Assembly (NCBI RefSeq): GCF_014646895.1
Contig: NZ_BMOD01000050.1
Span: 1-14,002, forward strand
From: Deinococcus roseus
GTDB taxonomy: Bacteria > Deinococcota > Deinococci > Deinococcales > Deinococcaceae
Direction: 5' to 3'
Length of the DNA: 14,002 nt
This document shows positions 1 through 6,571 of the stretch, piece by piece; position 1 is the first letter of the stretch, and every line of letters starts with the position of its first letter. The notes beneath the pieces are model-generated. The model did not search any database, was not told where the DNA came from, and saw nothing but the letters and a program-made list of their open reading frames with translations. The position numbers were made by a program, and so were the translations under genes.

Positions 1-81
1 TGATGCTGCAGGATCAGCTTTTCACCGACTCAGAACTGCATCCTTTTCCAAGGGCTGGATAGGTGCAAAATCTCAGTTAAA
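1..81. other. Flank of the IS4-type element, unassigned
   Basis: This is the DNA beyond the stop codon of the IS4-type transposase. It should hold the element's left terminus, but no inverted-repeat partner is obvious. The reverse strand is stopped early in all three frames, and I saw no continuation of the IS1182 transposase that the other flank would predict. Confidence 0.3.
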
Positions 82-1052
82 TCAAGGGGTCATACCAACA
101 TACGCTACCAAGGATAGCAACAGGTACCTTAAGACCCCAATTTTGCTTTGCTGCCCGAAATGGTGCAGCCCGAAGCGATTTTTGCAAATCTTGAAAACAC
201 CCTCAATGGTCCACCTCCGACGACCTGTACGACGAATATTGTCCGGAGTCATCTTCTCGGTGGAGAGCACGTAGCGTTTTTCCCAGCCTCCATTTCTCTC
301 TAGCCACACCCAGGAAAAGTAGATTGGAATGGGGATTTGCTCTTGCTGCACGTCTTTCAAATAGATGGTTCTGGTCCGAAACGGGTACTGACTTAGCTTT
401 TTGCCCTCGGTGGTCTTTCGGGTACTCCGGGTGCCCACAATGCACGAGTAGCCCAGTTGGTGTACGCCCACCATGAACATGGCAGCATCGAACCCACCGT
501 CGGCCAGCACCCGGACCTTGAATCCTTTGCTGAGCGTCCCTGGGAACGTCTGAATCATTCTCAGGGCATGCACCGTGGGACTTTTTGACCCTTTGCCGTG
601 CCAGATACGAAAACTCCACGGGAAGCAGTGCGGACCAATCTTGACGCACAACACCACCAGATGCAGACCACGAGCATTTTTGAGGACGTGCAGCCAGCCT
701 TGTAGCCCTCTAAATTTGCCCCGTTTCTCCAGGGTGGTGAGATCCACAATCAATTCCAGATGGTGTTTCCTGCCTTTTCTCCCCTGGTAGGTTTGGACGA
801 TGTCCGTGACTTGCTGCCGGGTGTTTCGGATCAGCTGTCGGGTGTCCCAGCGATAGTGGTTGAAAACCGGCTGATCGCACTCTCTGATTTGAGCTTGGAG
901 TAGTGTGGCAAGGGTTTTCCGGTGGCACCGAGGAAAAGGACCATCAGGGCTTTAAAGGTATGCTGCTGGTGGGGGGTGAAAATCTCCTGCAGCTTATGGA
1001 AGAATGTTTTTGCGTGGTGCTTCATGACAACCCCACTTTGGGGGAACACCAC
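82..1052 (-). pseudogene. IS4-family DDE transposase, frameshifted
   Basis: Two minus-strand frames together encode one transposase of about 323 residues. The N-terminal part runs from an ATG at 1052 to a TGA at 831; the rest occupies another frame and ends at 82. Changing frame near the AAAA run at 863-866 joins SAISRF to FNHYRWDTRQLIR and keeps the IS4 protein continuous, so one T is probably missing in the coding strand. Visible DDE motifs are VDLTTLEKRG (first Asp), VLADGGFDAA (second Asp) and the C-terminal R(3)E(6)K signature in RRRWTIEGVFKICK (Glu). The Tyr usual three residues before that Arg is a Gly here. The element probably cannot transpose by itself unless the shift is programmed; no classical slippery heptamer lies in frame. 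I could not identify convincing terminal inverted repeats; the left end should lie near 50-70. Confidence 0.85.
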
Positions 1053-1076
1053 GCTTTTTTTGTCCCTAACGCATTT

Positions 1077-1265
1077 TTATGCTGTCTGAGTAGGGTTTGT
1101 CTCTACTGCAAGATGTGAGTAGAGTTCTCTGAAATCCAGCTGCTGCAAGAAGCTCTCAAATTCATCGCGAAAACGCATAGCGGGAGCGGGCTGGGAAAAA
1201 ACAGCTTGAGCGATGTGTCGGGTGGTCTTGGGGATCATGGGGACCGGATGAGGTTTCAGTGACAT
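1077..1265 (-). pseudogene. IS1182-family transposase, N-terminal fragment
   Basis: The 62-residue reading frame starts MSLKPHPVP and carries the spacing typical of the N-terminal (DUF772-type) part of IS1182 transposases: a Pro-rich start, T..IAQAVF, then MRFRDEF and a DFRELY segment. Full-length members have about 450-500 residues, so only the first 50 or so are present. Homology appears to stop after ELYSHL, just before the 5' side of the IS4-type element that begins at or below about 1105. The simplest reading is that the IS4 element inserted into, or deleted, the IS1182 gene. I did not recognise the remainder of the IS1182 gene in positions 1-80. It has no catalytic residues and should be inactive. 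Confidence 0.65.
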
Positions 1266-1370
1266 AGCCCAGTTTGGAACTTTCAGTGTTTATCTTCTGC
1301 CAGATGGGCAACAGGTAGGTCGAATTCGCCAACAGAGTCGGTAAGTTCTTGAGGCCTTCTGCCCTTACAA

Positions 1371-1553
1371 CGTTCAGAACGCATATTTTCTAATTTTGAT
1401 TGTGCCAAAACCCATGCCACAATCAAAAAACGCCAGAATCTCATACGTTTTTGTCAGTGGTGAAAGTGGAAATTCGTTGTCCCACACGAGATTACTAAAA
1501 ACAAACCTAAATTGAGGACAAAAGGGTGGCGCGGAAGAATGGCGTTCTGAACG
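1371..1553. repeat. Inverted pair of CGTTCWGAACGC repeats
   Basis: CGTTCAGAACGC at 1371-1382 is matched by its exact reverse complement GCGTTCTGAACG at 1542-1553, giving a 183-bp unit with 12-bp ends. Each copy is itself an 11-bp odd palindrome (CGTTC-W-GAACG). The pair could be ends of a small non-autonomous element or two binding sites for one dimeric protein. No target duplication is visible next to them. Confidence 0.4.
1394..1428. repeat. Inverted repeat, 11-bp arms, 13-nt loop
   Basis: TTTTGATTGTG at 1394-1404 pairs perfectly with CACAATCAAAA at 1418-1428 across a 13-nt loop. The stem is AT-rich and no U-tract follows a GC stem, so it is not a convincing terminator. The 13-nt spacer equals that of the operator-like repeat upstream of abiEi at 8077-8131, but no antitoxin gene follows here. 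Confidence 0.5.
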
Positions 1554-1600
1554 ATAGATTTTTCAGTTTATCCAAAACGTCTTTAACAATGGGACAACCC

Positions 1601-2233
1601 CTAATACAACATTTTAAAACTGGATGTGCCAGCAGCCAGGGGATGGTCTGAGGTGTTTTTCAACACAGCTGTCAGCCGTGTTGGAGTGGAAGCAGAACGT
1701 CCGGGTTTCACCGTGAACTGCCAGAGTTGCAGTTGCTGTCTGGAAGGGGCCGCTTCTGATTCAAAGCTCCTGAGGCTCAGGCTTCGAATCGGCCGGTTCC
1801 AGGGGCCTGTGATGTCCAGTACCCGGATGTCTCCATTCCAGCTCACCTGGTCTCCCAGCAAGCGGGCAAGTCCAGCAATGGGCACCAGATAAGCCTTGCC
1901 CTGAGGTTTGAGTGGGGCAGGCATCAGGGTGTCATGTCCATCCCAGTGGACTTTTGCAGCATGTTCATGCAGCACCACTTCATGGCCGTTGGCTCGCACG
2001 GTCAGGGCCCCTGGTTCCTTTTCTTCGACCTGCCAGCCCAGCAACCTTGCTGCCGGGTGCAGCGAGGCCCAGAAGATGCCTTTGCCATCCACCGCAGGGA
2101 CCATTGGGTCCGTGAAAAGCACCTCCAGGTTGTGGTTGATGCGCAAATGGGCCTGAGGCCCCTTGGGGGTGGCCTGGGCTGTCCATAGGACAGTGCTGAG
2201 ACACAACAGCAAGGTGGGAACAATGGGTTTCAA
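1601..2233 (-). CDS. Secreted protein with copper amine oxidase N-terminal-type domain, probably 3'-truncated
   Basis: The 210-residue product starts with a Lys, a hydrophobic stretch (LLLCLSTVLW) and an AQA-TP boundary near residue 21, a clear Sec signal peptide. Residues of roughly 30-145 resemble the stalk-like copper amine oxidase N-terminal domain (a bacterial surface domain): VLFTDPMVPAVDGKGIFWASL, ARLLGWQVEE, VLHEHA and VPIAGLARLLGDQVSW fit the repeated beta-beta-alpha pattern. This domain does not bind copper. A second domain begins near 170 (LWQFTVKPG, RLTAVLKNTSDHPLAAGTSSF) but ends abruptly in KMLY, where the stop codon is the TAG of an IS-like end (TAGGGGTTGTCCC). The C-terminus was therefore probably cut by insertion. 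The start is TTG; GGAGGT at 2238-2243 lies four bases upstream. Secretion to the periplasm or surface is inferred; the role is unknown. Confidence 0.7.
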   Translation of the reverse strand: MKPIVPTLLLCLSTVLWTAQATPKGPQAHLRINHNLEVLFTDPMVPAVDGKGIFWASLHPAARLLGWQVEEKEPGALTVRANGHEVVLHEHAAKVHWDGHDTLMPAPLKPQGKAYLVPIAGLARLLGDQVSWNGDIRVLDITGPWNRPIRSLSLRSFESEAAPSRQQLQLWQFTVKPGRSASTPTRLTAVLKNTSDHPLAAGTSSFKMLY

Positions 2234-2528
2234 ACTTACCTCCGGGTGTCCACCGTGACGATGTCATCGCAAATGGTCAAGACTGATCTATCATATGAAT
2301 TTAAAGATGAGTGATTTAAGTTTTATGACATTTTTTATGAACCATGACTGTGATTAAGGGATAATTCTGATCTCAAAATGAAACCTCAGGTGGCAATGAA
2401 ATGATTGTTCTTAATGTTGTAACCAGGCTTCATTTCTACACTTTTGAAATTCTGTTGTCATGTGGGTTTGCTGAAATCATCCTGCAGCATAGGGCTGGCC
2501 TGGGGTAGCCACGTCCAGCCCAGCCTTT
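2234..2528. other. Intergenic region upstream of the secreted-protein gene
   Basis: No gene is supported. The part nearest 2233 is AT-rich and holds the likely leader and promoter of the minus-strand secreted-protein gene. The part from about 2450 to 2528 may be unrecognisable remains of the yhcG coding region. Confidence 0.4.
2290..2319 (-). promoter_or_regulatory. Possible promoter of the secreted-protein gene
   Basis: On the minus strand TTAAAT (2319-2314) and TATGAT (2295-2290) are separated by 18 bp, about 55 bp before the TTG start. The -10 matches consensus at five of six positions and the -35 is weak. This is pattern matching only. Confidence 0.3.
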
Positions 2529-3015
2529 TCAAACTTGTTTGTTCAATGGAGGGTTGCTCACGACGGTCCACAAACGGTGGGTTTCGATCTGGTGCACCAT
2601 CATATCTCGGCTCCAACCGTGCGTGAGGGTGGCTTGCATGTAATAATCCCGTTCCTGAGGGTCTTTGACTTTGTCCAGGAGGGTGGTGTTGTGGTATCAG
2701 GTCAATTGTGCAGGCGACGCCTGCACAATTTCTTCACTGGGGTAGGTTTGAGCGAAAAGTCATGTACTGCAGGTTGCGGCGTCCAAATCCCGTCATGCCC
2801 GGGAAGGCTGCTTTGAGGTCTATGGCGAGGTGGTCCACCCCATGGGTTCCCCAGCCATGTTCCTGCTGCAAAAACAAAATGGTTTTGCCGATTTTCCAAT
2901 AGAGCATCAAGAGTTGCTGATTCACTTTGAGTAGGGCTTGAAGCTGGGACGTTTGCACCTGCCGTTTCAATTCAGCGAGGGTTTGCTGCTAAGCCTGTTC
3001 GGAGAGGTCAGCCAT
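2529..3015 (-). pseudogene. YhcG/DUF1016-family nuclease, degraded N-terminal part
   Basis: A minus-strand reading frame beginning ATG at 3015 (MADLSEQA) matches the N-terminal domain of the YhcG/DUF1016 family, whose intact members carry a C-terminal PD-(D/E)XK nuclease domain. Recognisable pieces are LLMLYWKIGKTIL, HGWGTHGVDHLAIDLKAAFP, GFGRRNLQYM, LFAQTYPSEEIVQ, then YHNTTLLDKVKDPQERDYYM and THGWSRDMMVHQIE. The gene is dead: TAG at 2991-2989 (probably from CAG), a one-base shift near 2755-2762, and TGA at 2699-2697 where Trp is expected before YHN. The frame ends at 2529; the C-terminal nuclease domain was not found, though faint similarity may continue to about 2450. It is divergent to the decayed AbiEi gene. 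A 27-bp perfect palindrome lies inside it at 2704-2730. Confidence 0.8.
2704..2730. repeat. 27-bp perfect palindrome inside the yhcG pseudogene
   Basis: Thirteen-base arms (AATTGTGCAGGCG and its complement) flank a single central A. The outer ten bases of each arm, AATTGTGCAG and CTGCACAATT, recur exactly in the palindrome at 8855-8885. Read on the minus strand in the yhcG frame it encodes IVQASPAQL without breaking the frame; the adjacent TGA is a separate change. Confidence 0.8.
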
Positions 3016-3040
3016 GGTTCCGGGGTCATCTTACCTGTTT

Positions 3041-3055
3041 CCTTCTGACAGAAGG
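3041..3055. repeat. Short palindrome CCTTCTG-A-CAGAAGG
   Basis: Seven-base arms with a one-base centre lie 25 bp upstream of the former yhcG start and in the divergent region shared with the decayed AbiEi gene. It is an operator candidate only by position and symmetry. Confidence 0.35.
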
Positions 3056-3111
3056 GTGGAGCCTATTCTGTGGTTGTGGAAGCTCCCTGCAGAAGTGACT
3101 TGTGCCCATTT

Positions 3112-3143
3112 TTTTACGGCGGTTTTTCAAAAAGGCCGTAAAA
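3112..3143. promoter_or_regulatory. Inverted repeat abutting the decayed AbiEi start (putative operator)
   Basis: TTTTACGGC at 3112-3120 pairs with GCCGTAAAA at 3135-3143, and the inner bases GGTTTTT and AAAAAG continue the symmetry with a small bulge. The last A of the repeat is the first base of the ATG at 3143-3145 of the decayed AbiEi gene. Streptococcal AbiEi is known to bind inverted repeats at its own promoter, so an operator role is inferred. Confidence 0.55.
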
Positions 3144-3450
3144 TGGTCACAATGGGTCAGATGGAACTTTTCACCTTTTTGAAGCCAATGGAGGGTATCT
3201 GACCACCCAGGAGGCCAGAAAAGCAGGTTTCCACAACCAGCAGTTGCGCAGGCTCTTGCAACACCATGTGTTTGAACAGCCCCATCCTGGCGTGTACTGT
3301 TTGGTCAACCACCCTCCCACCAACCATGAGGATGTGCTGGAAGTTCAGATGCGGGTGGAAGACGCCGGATTGTGTCTGCTTTCCGCACCTGCTGATCTGC
3401 ATGCCCCTGAAATGGAGAGGGGGCGTGATCACCCTGTTTGGGCCTATTGA
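3143..3450 (+). pseudogene. AbiEi-type antitoxin, frameshifted and truncated
   Basis: The winged-helix N-terminus of an AbiEi (type IV) antitoxin is visible: LFEANGGYLTTQEARKAGF, QQLRRLLQHHVFEQPHPGVYCLV and MRVEDAGLCLLSA, matching the pattern of the two other AbiEi proteins in this window (GGYLTPQDL, RGVYRL, CLVTALYLHG). The natural ATG at 3143 reads MVTMGQMELF in a frame that stops at 3200; the homologous frame starts only after the T-run near 3176-3180, so one base has been lost or gained there. After LLSAPADLHA the expected middle and C-terminal part is missing and the frame ends at 3450. It lies directly upstream of the helicase fusion gene, in the same direction, and may once have been its regulator or partner. 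Confidence 0.75.
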
Positions 3451-3523
3451 ACGTTTTGCACTGGGGAAGCAGGAATCCATGGAAAAATGGGACCATGATG
3501 CATGACCCTGCCAGGAGGCACAT

Positions 3524-6331
3524 GTGAAGGTTTTGACTTACGTGGGACTCGACACCTCAAAAGTGAAAAAACAATTCCAGAAGGTCAAAGGCCTGATCGA
3601 ACAGGGGGATTTCCGCAGTCCGGACGTCAAGAAGCTTGCCCAGGGGAACTACCACCGGGCCAAACTGGATGACACCAACCGACTGCTCCTCACGTTCATG
3701 AAACACCAGGGGGAAACCGTGTGCCTGGCCCTGGAAGTCATCCACCAGCACCGCTACGAGAAATCCCGTTTCCTCAGGGGAAAGGTGGTGGATGAAAGCA
3801 AAATTGTGGACACCACCCCGGAAGACCTGCAGGGAGCATTGCCGGTCCTCAGATACGTCAACCCCGCTGCTGCCAGTTTTCACCTGCTGGACAAGGTGAT
3901 TTCGTTTGATGACCTGCAAAACCAGGTGTACCAGACCCGACCCCCCTTGATTGTGGTGGGCTCGGCGGGCTCCGGCAAGACCGCCCTGACCCTGGAGAAG
4001 CTCAAAGGGGTCACGGGGAATGTCCTGTACGTGACCCTTTCCCCTTACCTGGCCCAGAGTGCCAGCGACCTGTACTTTTCCCATGGTTTTGAACCTGTGG
4101 ATCAGGAACCCCTGTTCCTGTCGTACCGGGAATTTCTGGAGATCCTGCAGGTCCCAGAAGGCCGGGAAGTCACCTTTCAGGCGTTTCAGGGCTGGTTTCA
4201 GGGCCACCGGCAAACCTACCGTTTCACCGATGCCCACCAGCTCTTTGAGGAGATCCGGGGGGTGATCACCAGCCGGGAAGCTGGGACCCTCTCCCTGCAG
4301 GACTACCTGGACCTCGGGGTGAAGCAGTCCATTTACCCTGTGGAGCACCGCAGGGAAGTGCATGCCCTCTTTGAGAAGTACCGGTCCTGGCTTGGCGCCA
4401 GTGGCCTGTTTGACCCCAACCTGGTGTCTTTTGAGTGGCAACAAAAAGCACAGCCCACCTTTGATTTCGTGGTGGTGGATGAGGTGCAGGACTTCACCCG
4501 GGTGCAACTTGCCCTGATCCTCCGCACCCTCAAAACCAGGGGGCAGTTCCTGTTGTGTGGGGATTCCAACCAGATTGTGCACCCCAATTTCTTTTCCTGG
4601 TCGGCGGTGAAAAGCCTGTTCTGGGAGGATGAGGAGCTGGCTTCAGGCCAGCAGTTCTCGGTCCTGAAAGTCAACTTCCGCAACGCCCGGGAGGTGACCC
4701 GCACCGCCAACACCCTCCTGAAAATCAAACACCGCCGGTTTGGTTCGGTGGACCGGGAAAGCAACTTCCTGGTGGAAAGCGTGATTGAAGATTCGGGTCG
4801 GGTGGAGTCCCTGCCAGACCGGGACCCGGTGAAAAAAGCCCTCAACGAGCAGATCAAGGGTTCCACCGAGTATGCGGTGCTGGTCCTCAGGGAAGAAGAC
4901 AAACTGAAAGCCCGTCAGCACTTCCAGACCCCGCTGGTGTTCAGCGTGCATGAAGCCAAGGGGCTGGAGTACCCCAACATCATTCTGTACAACTTCATTT
5001 CACTCAATCGCCAGGACTTCCTGGAGATTGTCGAGGGGGTCACCAAAGAGGACCTGCAGGTGGACACCCTCACCTACAAACGGGGCAAGGACAAGACCGA
5101 CAAGAGTCTGGAGATCTATAAGTTCTACATCAACGCCCTGTATGTGGCGGTCACCCGGGCCACCGAGTCGGTCCTCCTGATTGAAGGGGACCAGAACCAC
5201 CCCCTCTTGACCCTGCTGGATGTGCAGGTCAGGGCAGACCTCGGGAAACTCAACACCCGTGCAGCCAGCCGGGAAGATTGGGAGAAAGAAGCCGCACGGC
5301 TGGAGCTGCAAGGCAAGCAGGAACAGGCAGATCGGATCCGCAGCGAGGTGCTCAAGGTCAAGAAAGTGCCCTGGGAGGTGTGGAACGAGGAAAACATCAC
5401 CGCGCTGAAGCAGAAAGCCTTTGATCCCAAGAACACCTCCAACAAGCCTGCACGTGCCCTGATGGATTACGCGGTGTGGACGTATGACCACTCCTTGCTG
5501 AGAAGGCTCGGCACAGAAGGCAAGCTGCCCCTTGCTGCTGGACTTTACCCACCGGACCTGGCACACCACCTGGAAGACCACCCTTACGCCGAAGCCACTT
5601 CCATCTTCCAGCAGGACATTCAGAAATTCCGCAAGGGCCTCTTTGACCGGTACCTGGCCAGTTTCTCAGGCAAGAATTTCAAAAGTGTCCTGTGGGACTG
5701 CGACAATTACGGGGTGGATTACCGCACCCCCGTGAACTGGACACCCCTGATGGTGGCGGCTTACCAGGGGAACATCTCCCTGATGGACACCCTGCTGGAG
5801 CGTGGGGCACGGGTGCACCTCACTGATGTTACGGGTCAGACAGCGTTCCTGATCGCCATGGCCCGGGTCCTGCAAGACCGCGAATATGCTGCTGGACCTT
5901 TTGGAGAGGTGTATGGCAGATTGGCCCCCAGCCATTTTGACGTGCAGGTGGAGGGCCGACTGATCCGCATTGACCGACAGATGGGGGAGTACTTCCCCTT
6001 GGTGGCCATGCTCGCCCTGCTGCCACAACTGTCGTCCACCCTGTCCAGTTTGCCTGATCTTTCCAAACGCAAAAAAGGCTTTTCTGCCCCCCTGCTCTCC
6101 AGCAATGCTGAGGTGCTGCCCGAACAGGTTTTGAAAGAGGAGCGCCGCAAACGCACCTACTTCAACCATGTGCTGGCCCGGGCTGAAGTGGAAAGCACCT
6201 ACACCCCGGCCCGCAAACTGTGGGTGCGCACCGGGCACGGCCTGTACATGCTCAACCCGGAGATGCTGGTTCGGGTGAGGAACACGCACGGTGAGGAGGT
6301 CTGGAAGCCAGTGCTGGAAACCATCCATTGA
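3524..6331 (+). CDS. RelE-like / SF1 (UvrD-type) helicase / ankyrin-repeat fusion protein
   Basis: The 935-residue product has an SF1A helicase core: Walker A GSAGSGKT (146-153), Walker B/motif II VVVDEVQD (316-323), motif III CGDSNQ (345-350), NFR (384-386), motif V-like SVHEAKGLEYP (474-484) and motif VI VAVTRA (541-546). All key ATPase residues are present, so it is probably an active DNA or RNA translocase in the cytoplasm. Residues of about 10-90 (QFQKVKGLIEQG, HRAKLDDTNRLLLTF, LEVIHQHRYEKSRFL) resemble the RelE/ParE toxin fold; this part is inferred from pattern. Two ankyrin-type repeats lie near 738-785 (TPLMVAAYQGN, LLERGARVHLTD). The last 100 residues are unassigned. The start is GTG at 3524, five bases after AGGAGG (3513-3518). 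The gene is intact beside decayed neighbours and ends before a terminator. Function is unproven; a defence or toxin-linked helicase fits the context. Confidence 0.85.
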   Translation: MKVLTYVGLDTSKVKKQFQKVKGLIEQGDFRSPDVKKLAQGNYHRAKLDDTNRLLLTFMKHQGETVCLALEVIHQHRYEKSRFLRGKVVDESKIVDTTPEDLQGALPVLRYVNPAAASFHLLDKVISFDDLQNQVYQTRPPLIVVGSAGSGKTALTLEKLKGVTGNVLYVTLSPYLAQSASDLYFSHGFEPVDQEPLFLSYREFLEILQVPEGREVTFQAFQGWFQGHRQTYRFTDAHQLFEEIRGVITSREAGTLSLQDYLDLGVKQSIYPVEHRREVHALFEKYRSWLGASGLFDPNLVSFEWQQKAQPTFDFVVVDEVQDFTRVQLALILRTLKTRGQFLLCGDSNQIVHPNFFSWSAVKSLFWEDEELASGQQFSVLKVNFRNAREVTRTANTLLKIKHRRFGSVDRESNFLVESVIEDSGRVESLPDRDPVKKALNEQIKGSTEYAVLVLREEDKLKARQHFQTPLVFSVHEAKGLEYPNIILYNFISLNRQDFLEIVEGVTKEDLQVDTLTYKRGKDKTDKSLEIYKFYINALYVAVTRATESVLLIEGDQNHPLLTLLDVQVRADLGKLNTRAASREDWEKEAARLELQGKQEQADRIRSEVLKVKKVPWEVWNEENITALKQKAFDPKNTSNKPARALMDYAVWTYDHSLLRRLGTEGKLPLAAGLYPPDLAHHLEDHPYAEATSIFQQDIQKFRKGLFDRYLASFSGKNFKSVLWDCDNYGVDYRTPVNWTPLMVAAYQGNISLMDTLLERGARVHLTDVTGQTAFLIAMARVLQDREYAAGPFGEVYGRLAPSHFDVQVEGRLIRIDRQMGEYFPLVAMLALLPQLSSTLSSLPDLSKRKKGFSAPLLSSNAEVLPEQVLKEERRKRTYFNHVLARAEVESTYTPARKLWVRTGHGLYMLNPEMLVRVRNTHGEEVWKPVLETIH

Positions 6332-6511
6332 GGGCCTTTTATGCACCTGTCTGAGACGCTGCTTTTTCTTAACGGGGAGAAATCTCTGTTTAGGGAACAT
6401 CCTCTCTGTTGCTGCAGGGGTGCTCACTGGTCTGGGGCCCGAGGTCGCTCTGACGGTGGTGGGGAGAAACGTCCTGGTCAGGTAAGGGCCTGAAGTCCAT
6501 CCTTTCCTTGC
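6332..6511. other. Transcribed-looking spacer without a gene
   Basis: Between the helicase stop and the terminator at 6512 there are about 180 bp with no supported reading frame on either strand. It could be a long 3' untranslated region, or a small RNA gene that ends at the same terminator; nothing in it decides between these. Confidence 0.3.
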
Positions 6512-6543
6512 AGCCCAGGCCACAACAGGTCTGGGCTTTTTTT
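6512..6543 (+). terminator. Rho-independent terminator downstream of the helicase gene
   Basis: AGCCCAG (6512-6518) pairs with CTGGGCT (6531-6537), extended by CC/GG across one mismatch, and is followed by a run of seven T (6537-6543). It serves plus-strand transcription. It lies about 30 bp from the convergent stop codon of the AbiEii gene. Confidence 0.85.
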
Positions 6544-6571
6544 CTGGTGCATGACCCCTGAAGCTTCTGGC

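Larger units (their letters stand above)
1266..1600. other. Gene-free, repeat-bearing stretch between transposase stub and truncated secreted gene
   Basis: No coding region is supported here. It is more AT-rich than the flanking genes. It holds two copies of the near-palindrome CGTTCWGAACG (1371-1382 and 1542-1553, inverted with respect to each other) and an 11-bp-stem inverted repeat at 1394-1428. On the minus strand the sequence TTAGGGGTTGTCCC at 1604-1591 looks like the outer end of an insertion sequence and supplies the stop codon of the neighbouring secreted-protein gene. The stretch is probably the upstream part of the IS1182-type element, possibly carrying a smaller non-autonomous insertion between the CGTTCWGAACG copies. 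Confidence 0.4.

Noticed and set aside
1..1100. Terminal inverted repeats of the IS4-type element
   Set aside because: The best alignment (TAGGTGCAAAAT..CTCAG against TAGAGACAAACCCTACTCAG) needs gaps and gives no target duplication, so the ends were left undefined.
3557..4582. Long open frame of 341 codons on the minus strand
   Set aside because: It lies fully opposite the helicase gene, whose motifs are unmistakable; the antisense translation shows no domain and is a by-product of GC-biased codon use.
5666..6523. Minus-strand open frame of 285 codons opposite the helicase 3' end
   Set aside because: It has no recognisable motif and is explained by the codon bias of the helicase gene.
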